A stretch of 64,000 nucleotides of DNA from Methanomicrobiaceae archaeon (GCA_016926855.1 JAFGNT010000018.1:62001-126000); one strand, 5' to 3'; shown: positions 35,254 to 44,201, numbered from the stretch's first letter. A program made the numbers and translations. Notes: generated from the sequence alone by a model not told the origin.

Positions 35254-35916
35254 TCACTCCAAAAATCCGAATACTTCCTCAATCCGCCCTAATTCATAGC
35301 CAGTCGTTTCGTGCCCGGCAAGGTACCCGAGATTGTTCGCAATAAGCCCGGTACCCACGAGGCCGCTGCCCATATTTACCGAGCCCGTTCCGACAGGAAG
35401 ATCGGTAATTGACTCAAGGACAGCTATCTCTTTCGGTGTCGACCTCGGGTGAATTAACACGCCCCGGTTCGTCGCTACAGCAGCCATTCCGACTGTCGGC
35501 ACACCGCCGAAGGTCGACTTCACGACAGGGACATCAAGAAATGAACCGATCCTTTCCGCTGTTTTTTCTCCGGTATCGGGGTGTATCACCGCAAACTCAT
35601 CGTTGCACAGAATGATATTCCCGGCCGCATTCATGGACCGTTCCAGTCGCATGATCTCCCGGTGCTCCTCCAGGAGCGAAAGCTCTTCGGGAGAGACCAT
35701 TCCGCTCACAACTATCCCTGTGCTGTTTCCGACCAGAAGGGAACCGACAATGGAACTCCCCTGTATGGTAGTCAGCAGGATCTCGACGCCAAGTGCCTCA
35801 CGGACCGCTTCCTGGAATGCGGGAGGGGCGGAGGGCGGGATGACCGCGATATCCTCAAAAACACGGGAAAATACCCCAATATGAGGATCAGCGTCAAAAT
35901 CGATCGTTTCTTTCAT
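35254..35916 (-). CDS. eif6: Translation initiation factor aIF6
   Basis: A 220-residue anti-association factor that binds the large ribosomal subunit and blocks premature 30S joining. The sequence shows the repeated pentein-type pattern with [24 protein letters not shown]-like [36 protein letters not shown] and [23 protein letters not shown] 35916 is chosen, preceded by AGGAG. It begins two bases after the L31e stop. Confidence 0.96.
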   Translation of the reverse strand: MKETIDFDADPHIGVFSRVFEDIAVIPPSAPPAFQEAVREALGVEILLTTIQGSSIVGSLLVGNSTGIVVSGMVSPEELSLLEEHREIMRLERSMNAAGNIILCNDEFAVIHPDTGEKTAERIGSFLDVPVVKSTFGGVPTVGMAAVATNRGVLIHPRSTPKEIAVLESITDLPVGTGSVNMGSGLVGTGLIANNLGYLAGHETTGYELGRIEEVFGFLE

Positions 35917-35917
35917 T

Positions 35918-36181
35918 TCACTCCTCAGCAAGTTCGGCCTGGACCTGTCCGTCTTCGAACTTCATGGCGCGGATGCGAATGCTCCGCGGAGGTTTTTGAC
36001 TGCCCCGTGCCCATACACGCTCGTTGATGGAACTGTCCAGTTTAACATCGCTGCTTTTCATGTGTTTTTCGAGAAACGCCCTGACATCTTTGATTGCCCG
36101 GCTGGAACGCTTCCAGCGGGGGGCTTTCTTTACATCCCGAAGCGGGATGATATAGATCTGCTCCTTGAGTTTTTCAACCAT
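35918..36181 (-). CDS. rpl31e: 50S ribosomal protein L31e
   Basis: An 87-residue ribosomal protein near the peptide exit tunnel. Landmarks: [52 protein letters not shown]. Follows the L39e gene by 3 bases and precedes aif6, a conserved archaeal triplet. Confidence 0.97.
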   Translation of the reverse strand: MVEKLKEQIYIIPLRDVKKAPRWKRSSRAIKDVRAFLEKHMKSSDVKLDSSINERVWARGSQKPPRSIRIRAMKFEDGQVQAELAEE

Positions 36182-36184
36182 AAC

Positions 36185-36337
36185 CTACACCTTCAGGCTG
36201 TTTCGTCTCCAGCTGCGCCGCTTGGGGTGGCTGGTTACTTTTCGTTTTGTTCGGATCATGACCCAGGCAGGAACCCGGCGGTTCTGCTCACATGCCTTTG
36301 CAAACCGAATCTTGCGACTCATCGTTAATTTACTCAT
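36185..36337 (-). CDS. rpl39e: 50S ribosomal protein L39e
   Basis: A 50-residue very basic protein lining the exit tunnel. Reading the minus strand from ATG 36337 gives [18 protein letters not shown], then [15 protein letters not shown] and a C-terminal [14 protein letters not shown], the unmistakable L39e pattern. GGTGA lies 5-6 bases before the ATG. A second in-frame ATG at 36322 is possible, but the longer form matches the family length. Its 5' end overlaps the PP-loop gene by 8 bases. Confidence 0.93.
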   Translation of the reverse strand: MSKLTMSRKIRFAKACEQNRRVPAWVMIRTKRKVTSHPKRRSWRRNSLKV

Positions 36338-36944
36338 TTTTATCACCGTGTTGTTGTATGTTCACGCGCCCGATCACGAGCGACTGCTGGTGCTGCGGAG
36401 GGAAATAGGACGCAGGGTCGAGTCCGCGCCCGGCAAGTGCCTGACGAATCTCGGATTCGTAGTCCCCGTTTTCAATCTCTCCCGTCTCACCATATCTGAC
36501 GTCCAGGTACCGGCTCGCGAGACGCTGTATTTCAGGTTTCCCGAAACCGAGCAGGGGCCTTACATAGGAGCAACCACAGGTTGACTCAAGGCGCTGGACC
36601 TCACCGGGACTGAGCATCGGCACGCGATCATTTAACCGTATGCCGTCACCCACAACCTCGTAATCACCCGCGAGAACGGCAATCGCCTCACGATGGACAC
36701 GGTTGATCGCATCATTGGGAAAACCCTGCTTCTCGATCATTCCTGTCACCTCCGTAAGGAGACCCGGACGGAAGGTTCTCATCCGAATCGGAAGACAGAG
36801 TGCTTCTGCCGCCCGGATCACTGCAGCGCGATCATGGTGCGGATCGAACACAAAGGTGTTCAGTTCCACATCGTAATCGCGCGAGAGGAGAAGAGCCGCA
36901 AGTGCGCTGTCTTTTCCACCGCTGAAGAGAACCGCTGCCTTCAT
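36330..36944 (-). CDS. PP-loop ATPase (adenine nucleotide alpha hydrolase superfamily)
   Basis: A 204-residue protein with the N-terminal PP-loop [16 protein letters not shown], which binds ATP for adenylation of a substrate, often in RNA or cofactor thiolation or amidation. Further features: [36 protein letters not shown] and [17 protein letters not shown]. An archaeal family placed within ribosomal operons (between PDCD5 and L39e); the substrate is unknown. The CGC motif may bind metal or take part in sulfur chemistry, which is speculative. It overlaps PDCD5 by one base. Confidence 0.82.
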   Translation of the reverse strand: MKAAVLFSGGKDSALAALLLSRDYDVELNTFVFDPHHDRAAVIRAAEALCLPIRMRTFRPGLLTEVTGMIEKQGFPNDAINRVHREAIAVLAGDYEVVGDGIRLNDRVPMLSPGEVQRLESTCGCSYVRPLLGFGKPEIQRLASRYLDVRYGETGEIENGDYESEIRQALAGRGLDPASYFPPQHQQSLVIGRVNIQQHGDKNE

Positions 36945-37285
36945 TATTTGCGCGTGATATTGAAATCCTTCTTGCCCGGTACGATCTGCCTGAGAAGCGC
37001 CTTGAGCTGCTCGTCGTTGATACGCTGTCGTACCCTGCCGCTTTGCGCCAGCATTACCAGCTGTTGTTCAACAGCTTTTGCAAATTCCGGACGTGTTAGT
37101 TTAATGGTGTTCAGGCGTTCCCGTGCTTCGGGTTCGAGGATTTTCATAAGCGCGAGATGGATCTGTGAATCGATCTCCTTCTGGCGCTCCATGTCCTCCT
37201 GCTGCATCGCCTGCTGATCCATCTGCTGACGCTGGAGCTGCTCCATTCGCCTGCTGCGGAGTCTGGATAGCTCATCGTCACCCAT
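36944..37285 (-). CDS. PDCD5-family DNA-binding protein
   Basis: A 113-residue archaeal homologue of the programmed cell death 5 family. The N-terminus is a glutamine-rich charged helix (QLQRQQMDQQAMQQEDMERQKE); the core has a helical bundle with LEPEARERLNTIKLTRPEFAKAVEQQL and a C-terminal KALLRQIVPGKKDFNITRK. Function in archaea is uncertain: DNA binding has been proposed, and the operon with S19e suggests a translation link. Three ATGs occur in a row; the third (37285) has GAGGT at proper distance. Confidence 0.92.
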   Translation of the reverse strand: MGDDELSRLRSRRMEQLQRQQMDQQAMQQEDMERQKEIDSQIHLALMKILEPEARERLNTIKLTRPEFAKAVEQQLVMLAQSGRVRQRINDEQLKALLRQIVPGKKDFNITRK

Positions 37286-37294
37286 CATCATACC

Positions 37295-37744
37295 TCAGTA
37301 TTTGGCGATGCCGGGCACGGACTCGGCCACTTCCGCTTTCAGACCATGAGCGACACCATCCATAAAGGACTGCCCCGCCGCCGAAACCGTCCGGCCTTGC
37401 CGACTATTCTTGACGTAGCCTGCGGCTTCAAGCTGCTGAAGGATTTTTCTCAGGATCGAGCCGCTTCCCCGGCGGAACTGATAGGGACTTGAGCCCCGAT
37501 CACGTTTTCCGCCGTAGAAAGAGCGCATCCGCTGTACACCTACGGGACCGTCCACGTACACACGACGCAGTATTGATGCTGCCCGCGTGTACCACCAGTC
37601 TTCTGCCTCGGGTGGTGCCTGCTTATGAACCCCCGTCTTCGAAAACATTGCCCAGTCCGGTGGTGACACGGAATCGAGCTTTTTGAGCTCCTCTGCCACC
37701 TTCTTGATGAACACATCAGAGGGGATGTCATATACGGTTGTCAT
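37295..37744 (-). CDS. rps19e: 30S ribosomal protein S19e
   Basis: A 149-residue ribosomal protein. Landmarks: VYDIPSDVFIKKVAEELKK, PPDWAMFSKTGVHKQ, DWWYTRAASILRRVYVDGPVGVQRMRSFYGG, and LQQLEAAGYVKNSRQGR. First gene of a superoperon running to ksgA. A TATA box lies about 55-70 bases upstream, and GAGGT precedes the ATG. Confidence 0.97.
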   Translation of the reverse strand: MTTVYDIPSDVFIKKVAEELKKLDSVSPPDWAMFSKTGVHKQAPPEAEDWWYTRAASILRRVYVDGPVGVQRMRSFYGGKRDRGSSPYQFRRGSGSILRKILQQLEAAGYVKNSRQGRTVSAAGQSFMDGVAHGLKAEVAESVPGIAKY

Positions 37745-37799
37745 TGTTAACCTCTCTTTACTATGCCTAATAGCAGTCTTTACTTATTTGTATGAAATG

Positions 37800-37812
37800 C
37801 TTTTATATATTT
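37800..37812 (-). promoter_or_regulatory. TATA box of the S19e superoperon
   Basis: The minus-strand element AAATATATAAAAG lies in the 81-base gap between the YhbY-like gene and S19e. Expected RNA start is near 37775, giving a leader of about 30 bases with GAGAGGT before ATG 37744. It is probably the main promoter for the 16 tightly spaced genes from S19e down to ksgA, since every following gap is 20 bases or less. Confidence 0.65.
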
Positions 37813-37825
37813 CGAGGCGCTCAGG

Positions 37826-38059
37826 TCAACGACCTGCTGTTCCGGGCATTTCCAGAATCATCGTTCTGCCGCGGACAAAAATGAGACGGGCGTTGCATAG
37901 TGCGGCGATTTTCTCGGGATTTACGGTAGTATTCCGGAGCCACCGTATTTTAATTACGCGACGTTTGCCGAGTTGCGCAGATATTTCACGGATAGTCTGC
38001 TCGGTGCAGCCGTTTTTTCCAATCCAGATGGTCGCCCGGAGACGGTGCAGTGATCCCGT
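37826..38059 (-). CDS. YhbY/CRS1-YhbY domain RNA-binding protein, start unclear
   Basis: About 75-78 residues matching the YhbY (CRM) fold: LHRLRATIWIGKNGCTEQTI with the GKNG loop, REISAQLGKRRVIKIRWLRN, IAALCNARLIFVRGRTMILE. Bacterial YhbY binds pre-50S rRNA. It follows the RNase P component directly. The frame has no ATG, GTG or TTG before the homology; upstream in frame come ACG, GAT, GTT, ATC, CTC, GGC, then a stop. Start is therefore a rare codon (CTG 38050 or another), or the gene depends on coupling to the upstream stop at 38061, or the sequence has an error. End coordinate is firm; start is approximate. Confidence 0.72.
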   Translation of the reverse strand, partial: TGSLHRLRATIWIGKNGCTEQTIREISAQLGKRRVIKIRWLRNTTVNPEKIAALCNARLIFVRGRTMILEMPGTAGR

Positions 38060-38060
38060 A

Positions 38061-38378
38061 TCAACGATGAGGCCTCACCACCCTGTACCGTCGCTGATAC
38101 CCGCACCGGAGGCAGGTGGCAATGACGTGACCGTTGTGAACCCGAACGCGCAGATTTATCCCGGGTACAAGGTACCCATAGCACCGCCGGCAGTACTGCC
38201 GGCGGAGAATGCGGGGTATTGGAATCCGCTGGCGCATCGAGATGCGGCGCGCAAGCGCGACGTACCGATCGCTCAGTGCCGGATTCTCACGAAAAAACAC
38301 CCCGGCGTTGTGAAACAGCGCCTCGATACGTTCACGTGCGATCCGCTTTACCTGGGTGTTTTTTCCTTTTGGTGCCAT
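38061..38378 (-). CDS. rnp4: Ribonuclease P protein component 4 (Rpp21/Rpr2)
   Basis: A 105-residue zinc-ribbon protein of archaeal RNase P that supports tRNA 5' processing. Basic N-terminus (MAPKGKNTQVKRIARERI), helical FRENPALSDRYVALARRISMRQRIPIP, then the zinc ligands in YCRRCYGYLVPG and TCLRCGYQRRY. ATG 38378 with AGGGGCG upstream is preferred over a longer frame reaching into purN. The stop overlaps the region where the YhbY frame begins. Confidence 0.92.
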   Translation of the reverse strand: MAPKGKNTQVKRIARERIEALFHNAGVFFRENPALSDRYVALARRISMRQRIPIPRILRRQYCRRCYGYLVPGINLRVRVHNGHVIATCLRCGYQRRYRVVRPHR

Positions 38379-38451
38379 TACGCCCCTTCGTCTCCGCTTA
38401 GAGATCTGAGAACAGGTTTCACCGGAGAAGGTAAATAACGTCGTATCAGTA

Positions 38452-39060
38452 TCATGGCGGAAGAACACACACTGTTCTGCCGTCGATCATAAGGCGATCC
38501 TCACAGAACAGCTTGACGGCCTCCGGCAGTGCACCATGCTCTTCCTGCAGAATCCGGGTTGACAGACGTTCTTCATCATCATCCGCGCGGACGGGCACGC
38601 ACCGCTGAATGATGATCGGTCCGGTGTCCATCCCCTCATCCACGAAATGCACCGTGCAGCCCGCAACCTTCGCTCCATAGTCCAGTGCCTGCCGCTGGGC
38701 GTGCAGTCCTGAAAAACTGGGAAGCAATGCCGGGTGGATGTTCATCATGCGCCCGGAATACCGGTGGACGATTTCCTGTCCGAGGATGCGCATATATCCG
38801 GCAAGGATGAAAAGATCCGCCCCGCTCTCCTCCATCGTGGCCAATAGAGCTCCCTCATATTCCTTTTTCCCCGGGAATGATGAGAAATCGACGACAGATA
38901 CAGGAATTCCGGCATTGCGGGCCCGTTCGATTGCATAAGCATTCGGATTGTCGGTGATGAGGCGCACACACGTCCCGGGAATATACCCATCCGATACCCG
39001 GTCGACGACTGCCTGAAAATTGGACCCCCGCCCGGATGCGATGACCGCAATGCGTTTCAT
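38452..39060 (-). CDS. purN: Phosphoribosylglycinamide formyltransferase
   Basis: A 202-residue folate-dependent GAR transformylase of purine synthesis. Motifs: IAVIASGRGSNFQAVVD, DNPNAYAIERA, LAGYMRILG, the active-site NIHPALLPSFSGLHAQRQA, GCTVHFVDEGMDTGPII. ATG 39060 is chosen to match the family N-terminus. It lies ahead of the RNase P component gene by 73 bases and behind the HlyC-like gene. Confidence 0.95.
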   Translation of the reverse strand: MKRIAVIASGRGSNFQAVVDRVSDGYIPGTCVRLITDNPNAYAIERARNAGIPVSVVDFSSFPGKKEYEGALLATMEESGADLFILAGYMRILGQEIVHRYSGRMMNIHPALLPSFSGLHAQRQALDYGAKVAGCTVHFVDEGMDTGPIIIQRCVPVRADDDEERLSTRILQEEHGALPEAVKLFCEDRLMIDGRTVCVLPP

Positions 39061-39090
39061 ATATGTCATGTGTTTGCTGCCTTGGCGTTC

Positions 39091-40359
39091 TTAATCGTTA
39101 TTCACCGCGGGTTGATCAGGAAGGATGAGTTTGACCTCTACGATCCGACGCCCCCGCATTTTCATTACGGCGAGCCGTATACCGCTTTCCGGCAATTCAA
39201 CGACCTCTCCCCGCCGGGGAATGTGCCCGAGCTTGTCAATGAGCAGCCCGCCGACGGTCTCGTACGACTCTTCGATGGGAAGATCGATGCCAATCTCCTC
39301 ATTGATCCGATCGACCCAGCTCCGGGCATCGACAATGTACACACCCTCTTCGATCGCCTGAACCAGCGGCAGTTCCTCGTCGAACTCATCGAGGATTTCA
39401 CCCACAAGCTCTTCAAGCATATCCTCGACCGTGACAATGCCGGCAAACGAGCCATACTCGTCAACGACGATAGCGATATGCACCTTCCGGAGCTGCAACT
39501 CTTTGAGGAGCTCATCGATCTTCTTGCTCTCGGGAACGAAGTGGGCCTCATACATCAGGTCCTGCACCGTTACACCTTTTTTTTTCTCATAAACAGCAGA
39601 AAAAACGTCTTTTACATTGAGAATCCCGATAGTGTTGTCGATGTGATCATGGTAGACGGGGATGCGTGAAAAACCGGTCTCGTTAAAGACATTGATAGAC
39701 GATTCAAGCGAACTCGTATCTGCAATCAATACAACATCAGCACGCGGAGTCATGATCTCCCGGGTGATAGTATCGCCGAACCGGAAGACGCGGTAGAGCA
39801 TTTCATGCTCCTCTTCCTGAATGGTGCCCACTTCTTCCCCCACATCGATCCACTGTTTGATCTCGTCCTCCGTGACGATCGGATGGCCGACACCCCCCTT
39901 GATAGCGAAGATCTTTTTCATCCCGTCGTAGAGCCACAGAAAAGGTGAAAACAGGATACTGAGGAACAGAACCGGCCTCGAAACGGCAAGAGCGAATTTT
40001 TCGGCCATACGTGCTGCGTAGGTCTTCGGTCCGATCTCCCCGAATACCAGCATGATGAAGGTGACAACTCCCGTGGCGATCCCGACACCGGCATCCCCGA
40101 ACCGCTCAATCGCAATCGACGTCGCAAGTGCTGCGGCACCTACATTCACGACGTTGTTCCCTATCAGGATAGTAATCAGAATGTGATCGGTATTCTTCTT
40201 CAGGGTTGCGAGTGCACGCGATCCGGCAAGCCTGCGATCATACAGTGTCCGCACTTTTGCCTGGTTAATGGAGAGTAATGCGACTTCAGATCCTGAAAAA
40301 AACGCAGATAAGAATATGCACACAATAAAGAGCGCAATTTTAACGCTTTCGTCAATCAT
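39091..40359 (-). CDS. CNNM/HlyC-CorC family membrane protein with CBS pair
   Basis: A 422-residue protein. The N-terminal DUF21/CNNM transmembrane domain (about 1-190) has SAFFSGSEVALLS, LIGNNVVNVGAAALAT and VFGEIGPKTYA. Two CBS domains follow (ITREIMTPRADVV and VPESKKIDELLKEL...IAIVVDEYGSFAGIVTVEDMLEELVGEI). A C-terminal CorC/HlyC domain ends the protein. Family members are linked to Mg2+ or Co2+ export and CBS nucleotide sensing; the bacterial hemolysin name is historical. ATG 40359 is preferred to ATG 40377. Monocistronic by appearance. Confidence 0.9.
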   Translation of the reverse strand: MIDESVKIALFIVCIFLSAFFSGSEVALLSINQAKVRTLYDRRLAGSRALATLKKNTDHILITILIGNNVVNVGAAALATSIAIERFGDAGVGIATGVVTFIMLVFGEIGPKTYAARMAEKFALAVSRPVLFLSILFSPFLWLYDGMKKIFAIKGGVGHPIVTEDEIKQWIDVGEEVGTIQEEEHEMLYRVFRFGDTITREIMTPRADVVLIADTSSLESSINVFNETGFSRIPVYHDHIDNTIGILNVKDVFSAVYEKKKGVTVQDLMYEAHFVPESKKIDELLKELQLRKVHIAIVVDEYGSFAGIVTVEDMLEELVGEILDEFDEELPLVQAIEEGVYIVDARSWVDRINEEIGIDLPIEESYETVGGLLIDKLGHIPRRGEVVELPESGIRLAVMKMRGRRIVEVKLILPDQPAVNND

Positions 40360-40493
40360 TGCGTCCACGCCGTGCAACGGCTCTAAACTCAGACGTGATC
40401 ATATGCGGTGAAACAACATGATATTGTATTGATATTTAATAAAACCAGCGTTTTTAAGGGCATCCATTTTCCCGCGACGAATGGCAGCGACGG

Positions 40494-41315
40494 TCAGAAA
40501 TTGCGCTGGAGGTACCTGACGTCACGGGCCAGCATCGCTATTTTTTCCTCGCTTGAAAGATCATGATCGAAGTTCCGATCCTCTATCTCCAGCGTAAGGT
40601 TACGTGCATACCCGTTCCCGGACAGCATTGCGAGAACCCTCCGGATGTTATCATTCTCCGAAACCGGCAGGTGAATCTTTCCGGATGCAACCGCGGATAG
40701 GTGAACGTTTGAAAGTCGCTCTGTCCCGCAACGGGACAGGTATTCTCCGACCTCCGCTAGTGAGACCGAGAGGGCGTGTGCGACATCAAGGGTGTATGAC
40801 AGCCAGGGTTCCCGGTCGAGCAATTCCTCCATGTCCGACGGTGTACAGAGCAGGGAGTTGACTTTCGGCTCCATATTCTCGATGGCAATCCGGACACCGG
40901 TCTCCTGTGAGGCTTCCCGCAACCTGTCGATAAAATAATCAAAACGCTCGTAGTCCGCCGCGCTTGGGGTTCGCTTCGCTGTCCTCCTGCCCGGGTGCAC
41001 GGTTATGATCCGCGCATTGAGGAGAGCCGCAATCGACACAGACCTGAGCGCGTATTCCACCGAGATTGCCGCGATGTCCGGGTTAATGGAGCAGGGGTTG
41101 AGATCCAGCACGGGCGCATGCACGGTCACCGGTGCAAGTTCAGGATACTCGGTAATACACCGCTGCACTTCACCGACATGGAGCCCGCGGATCCAGAAGT
41201 GGGGTGTTTCTATCCAGAATTCTATGCCGGTACATCCGGCCTCATTCACGAAGTCAAAGATGTCGTTAACCGGGTACTCGTGAAAAAACATGCTTGAAGA
41301 GGCGAACTGAACCAT
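40494..41315 (-). CDS. Xylose isomerase-like TIM-barrel protein (AP endonuclease 2 superfamily)
   Basis: A 273-residue TIM barrel: FDFVNEAGCTGIEFWIE, VTVHAPVLDLNPCS, ARIITVHPGRR, RIAIENMEPK, YTLDVAHAL, SNVHLS, LTLEIED. The histidine/glutamate/aspartate set resembles metal-binding members of the sugar isomerase/endonuclease IV superfamily. It lacks obvious identity to classical Nfo, so the substrate (DNA or sugar) is unknown. ATG 41315 with GTGAGG five bases upstream replaces a longer frame. Divergent from xseA; an ACTATTTAA element near 41354 may serve as its TATA box. Confidence 0.82.
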   Translation of the reverse strand: MVQFASSSMFFHEYPVNDIFDFVNEAGCTGIEFWIETPHFWIRGLHVGEVQRCITEYPELAPVTVHAPVLDLNPCSINPDIAAISVEYALRSVSIAALLNARIITVHPGRRTAKRTPSAADYERFDYFIDRLREASQETGVRIAIENMEPKVNSLLCTPSDMEELLDREPWLSYTLDVAHALSVSLAEVGEYLSRCGTERLSNVHLSAVASGKIHLPVSENDNIRRVLAMLSGNGYARNLTLEIEDRNFDHDLSSEEKIAMLARDVRYLQRNF

Positions 41316-41437
41316 AATCCTCACAAACCTGACACAGAGGTAGTGAGGGAGACTATTTAACCCGGTGTCTCTGTCCTTCCCTCCCTTCTCCCTGATAAAA
41401 GGAGATTTGATAAGCGCACCCGTCAACATCATCTCGA

Positions 41438-42682
41438 ATGGACGGGTTCACAGCCGGCGCACCGCCGGTGCCAGGGGTGGACATTCAGCATGTCTCGGAA
41501 ATTTCCGGGCTTATCGAGAGGCTGCTGGATGATCCGCGCCTTCAGGAGATATGGGTCGAGGGGGAGGTGCGTGATCTCCGGTTCACACCCCGCGGACATC
41601 TCTATTTTTCCCTTTCCGAGCAAAAAAACGGCACGACATATACCATCAACTGCGTGATATGGCAGAGTTCGGCCCGCGAACTCCCTTTTACCCCCGAAAA
41701 CGGAATGCATGCCATTGCCTGGGGTTCAATCCAGGTCTACAAACCGTACGGAAAATATCAGTTGATCGTACGCGATCTGCGGGCCGCCGGCACGGGGGAA
41801 AAACACGTCCTCGTGGAAACGTGGAAAACGATGCTTACCCGGGAAGGAGTCTTTGATCCGGCACTGAAGAAGCCCCTTCCGCAGTTCCCGAAAAGAATAG
41901 GCGTTGTCACCTCCGCTTCCGGCGCCGCACGGTATGATATCGAGAAAGTAATCGCCCGCAGGTTTCCGGTAGAGATTGTCCTCTCTCCCGCATCGGTTCA
42001 GGGTGATGCAGCCCCCCGGGAGATAATCGCGGCGTTGTCCCGGATAGACGGCACTGTCGATGTGATTATCGTGGGCAGGGGAGGAGGCAGTTTCGAAGAC
42101 CTCTTTGCATTCAATTATCCCGACGTTGTCCGGGCTATCGCGGCTTGCAGAACGCCGGTCGTGAGTGCAGTCGGCCACGAGACCGATGTCACCCTCTGTG
42201 ATTTCGTTGCGGATGTACGTGCCCCGACTCCCTCCGCCGCGGCTGAACTTGTAGTTCCGGACCGCCGGGAAATCCATGCGGAGATCATGCGGATGCGACT
42301 GAGGATGCAGGTGGGGCTTGGAGTAAAGACGGAGCGCGAGCGACAGGTTCTCGAGGACGCACGGTTCCGGCTCACACCACGCCGGTTCAGGAGGCGGCTT
42401 GATACCGGAATGCAGTCGCTCGCGGAGGCGGCCGAACGCCTGCACCGGGGCATTTCCCGGTCCATCGAGCAGGAGCGGCTGACACTGGGCCATATCCGCG
42501 CACGGATGGAAGCCGGCAATCCGTACCGCCCGCTCGAACGCGGGTATGCGCTGGTGACGAAAGCGGGCCACCCCGTCACCGGGTCAGGGTACCTGCACCC
42601 GGGCGACTGCGTGGATATAAGGATGGCAGACGGCAGCAGCAGAGCACGAATTCTTGAGGTGCACCATGACAGAGAAGTATGA
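41438..42682 (+). CDS. xseA: Exonuclease VII large subunit
   Basis: A 414-residue single-strand DNA exonuclease subunit. The N-terminal OB fold (IQHVSEISGLIERLL, IWVEGEVRDLR, HLYFSL) is followed by the catalytic domain with RIGVVTSASGAARYDI, SPASVQGDAA, DVIIVGRGGGSFEDLFAFN and VVSAVGHETDVTLCDFVADVRAPTPSAAAEL, then a coiled-coil region and a C-terminal beta tail. A bacterial-type repair enzyme. The small subunit gene overlaps its 3' end by 17 bases. Confidence 0.95.
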   Translation: MDGFTAGAPPVPGVDIQHVSEISGLIERLLDDPRLQEIWVEGEVRDLRFTPRGHLYFSLSEQKNGTTYTINCVIWQSSARELPFTPENGMHAIAWGSIQVYKPYGKYQLIVRDLRAAGTGEKHVLVETWKTMLTREGVFDPALKKPLPQFPKRIGVVTSASGAARYDIEKVIARRFPVEIVLSPASVQGDAAPREIIAALSRIDGTVDVIIVGRGGGSFEDLFAFNYPDVVRAIAACRTPVVSAVGHETDVTLCDFVADVRAPTPSAAAELVVPDRREIHAEIMRMRLRMQVGLGVKTERERQVLEDARFRLTPRRFRRRLDTGMQSLAEAAERLHRGISRSIEQERLTLGHIRARMEAGNPYRPLERGYALVTKAGHPVTGSGYLHPGDCVDIRMADGSSRARILEVHHDREV

Positions 42683-42848
42683 ATCACTGATGGAAGAGCT
42701 GAAGGAGATTATGAGAAAAATCGAGGACGGTTCGGTCGGCCTTGACGAGAGCATTGCACTATATGAAAGAGGATCACTTCTCATCCGGCAGTGCGAGCGC
42801 CTGCTTGAGGAGGCGGAACTCAGGATTACCCGTCTTGATCAGGAATAG
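42666..42848 (+). CDS. xseB: Exonuclease VII small subunit
   Basis: A 60-residue helical subunit: YESLMEELKEIMRKIEDGSVGLDESIALYERGS and a C-terminal LLEEAELRI match XseB. ATG 42666 lies within the end of xseA (GAGGTGC upstream), so expression is coupled and stoichiometry controlled. Its 3' end overlaps the convergent DUF371 gene by about 23 bases. Confidence 0.93.
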   Translation: MTEKYESLMEELKEIMRKIEDGSVGLDESIALYERGSLLIRQCERLLEEAELRITRLDQE

Positions 42849-43263
42849 ACACGATCATCTCCACTTCCATCCGGGCACCGTCCTGCAGGCGGCGGATCAT
42901 GCTTTCCGGAAAGGATCGGGCGATCTGATCCGCGTGAATTGCGACCGTCCGGCCGCATACGTATCCGCTTCGTCGCCAGACCATGTCGGTCGGGTGATCA
43001 AGCGTCATTGTGCTGCTCCCTTTTCCGTTTACGGCGAATGACTCTCCCCCCACGGTAAACACGGTGACAATTTTGGCGCGGTCGTCCGAAAGTGCCTTTC
43101 TGAAGCGTTCTCCGAGTCCTGCCGCCCCGCGGTCCGCACCAATCCCGAGAATGCAGGTTCCGGCGGGGCTGAGATGCGTCTCCGATGTCACCTCAAACGT
43201 CGTCCTATGCGTCCCGGTCACGTGACGATGCCCTGAACAGAAGAATCGTTCGCGTATTTCCAT
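42826..43263 (-). CDS. DUF371 family protein
   Basis: A 145-residue archaeal protein of unknown function. Features: CSGHRHVTGTHRTTFEVTSE near the start, GIGADRGAAGL, a beta-strand rich middle and PTDMVWRRSGYVCGRTVAI. Size and pattern agree with DUF371. ATG 43263 is preferred over the upstream in-frame start at 43314. No membrane segment. Convergent with xseB, divergent from the zinc-finger gene. Confidence 0.8.
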   Translation of the reverse strand: MEIRERFFCSGHRHVTGTHRTTFEVTSETHLSPAGTCILGIGADRGAAGLGERFRKALSDDRAKIVTVFTVGGESFAVNGKGSSTMTLDHPTDMVWRRSGYVCGRTVAIHADQIARSFPESMIRRLQDGARMEVEMIVSIPDQDG

Positions 43264-43360
43264 TCCATATAAGTGGGGTGCCGCCCGCCGATGAAGATTG
43301 CGAAGCATCCACACCGGACAGTACTATATCTTTTACGGGAAGTCCAATAGTATAGACATA

Positions 43361-43933
43361 ATGATTCAGCATTTATGTCCCGCCTGTGGCGAAGACACGG
43401 ACCATGAAATTGTAAAGGAGGGGCACGAACTCCTCGTTCGCTGCACCGTGTGTGGAGGTGTCCGCCGGGTTCCCCGCCCGAAAGAACCCCGGATTATCGC
43501 GGTCAAGACCATTGTAAGCTATGAAAAGGAATCACGGATCTGCAGCATCGAACTTCTGGATGATGAAGTGTGTGCCGTCGGAGACATGCTTGTCGCCGAA
43601 TGCGAGGATGATGCAATGGGCGTCGAGGTCACGTCTATCGAACGGGATGGCGTGAGGGTATCGAAAGCCCGTGCGGAAGAAATCCAGACGATCTGGACCC
43701 GTCTTGTGGAGCAGGTTATTGTCAAGGCATCTGTTCATGACGGGCGTACCACCCTGCCGCTGTACATCCCCACGGCCGGTGAGGAGGATTTCATCATTGG
43801 CTCGGTCTACCAGGCCGGCAAGATACGGTTCAGGATCACCCGCATTAAACTGCGCGAAGGAGCCCTGATGAAAAAAGAAGGGTGGAAGGCGTATGCCAGA
43901 AAGATAAAACGAATCTACGGGACCCGGATCTGA
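43361..43933 (+). CDS. HVO_0476-type zinc-finger protein
   Basis: A 190-residue archaeal protein with an N-terminal zinc ribbon (LCPACGED and VRCTVCGGVRR), followed by beta-rich domains (ISKI-type RICSIELLDDEVCAVGDMLVAECEDDA) and a basic C-terminus (YARKIKRIYGTRI). The family is conserved in euryarchaea; function unknown, nucleic-acid or translation association is guessed from the zinc ribbon and basic tail. ATG 43361 is chosen; ACTATATC at 43323-43330 about 35 bases upstream is a plausible TATA box. Confidence 0.78.
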   Translation: MIQHLCPACGEDTDHEIVKEGHELLVRCTVCGGVRRVPRPKEPRIIAVKTIVSYEKESRICSIELLDDEVCAVGDMLVAECEDDAMGVEVTSIERDGVRVSKARAEEIQTIWTRLVEQVIVKASVHDGRTTLPLYIPTAGEEDFIIGSVYQAGKIRFRITRIKLREGALMKKEGWKAYARKIKRIYGTRI

Positions 43934-43937
43934 CAGT

Positions 43938-44201
43938 TCACGCCATTACGTCCCGTATCGCCTGTTCAAGCTCCTCACGATGCACAACACGTTCGAAACG
44001 TTTCACTTCGGCGTCACCATTAAAAATAATGATCGTCGGTGTGACGTGTAATCCGTACCGGGAGATATATTCCTGATTTTTCAGGGCATCAATCTCTTCA
44101 ATTTCGATACCGAGTGCATTGCTGACCTCCCTGTTGATGGGGGCCTGCTCCTCGCATCCCATGCATCCTTCCTGGTTAAAGCAGATGACCCTCACGACCA
44201 T
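43938..44201 (-). CDS. Thioredoxin/glutaredoxin-like protein
   Basis: An 87-residue thiol-disulfide fold protein: strand VVRVICFNQEG, redox motif CMGC, helix, then the cis-proline segment HVTPTIIIFNGDAEVKRF. Compared with methanogen glutaredoxin-like thioredoxins (CPYC/CPHC) the active site CMGC is unusual. Probably a small redox carrier in the cytoplasm; partner unknown. Convergent with the zinc-finger gene (4-base gap). Confidence 0.85.
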   Translation of the reverse strand: MVVRVICFNQEGCMGCEEQAPINREVSNALGIEIEEIDALKNQEYISRYGLHVTPTIIIFNGDAEVKRFERVVHREELEQAIRDVMA

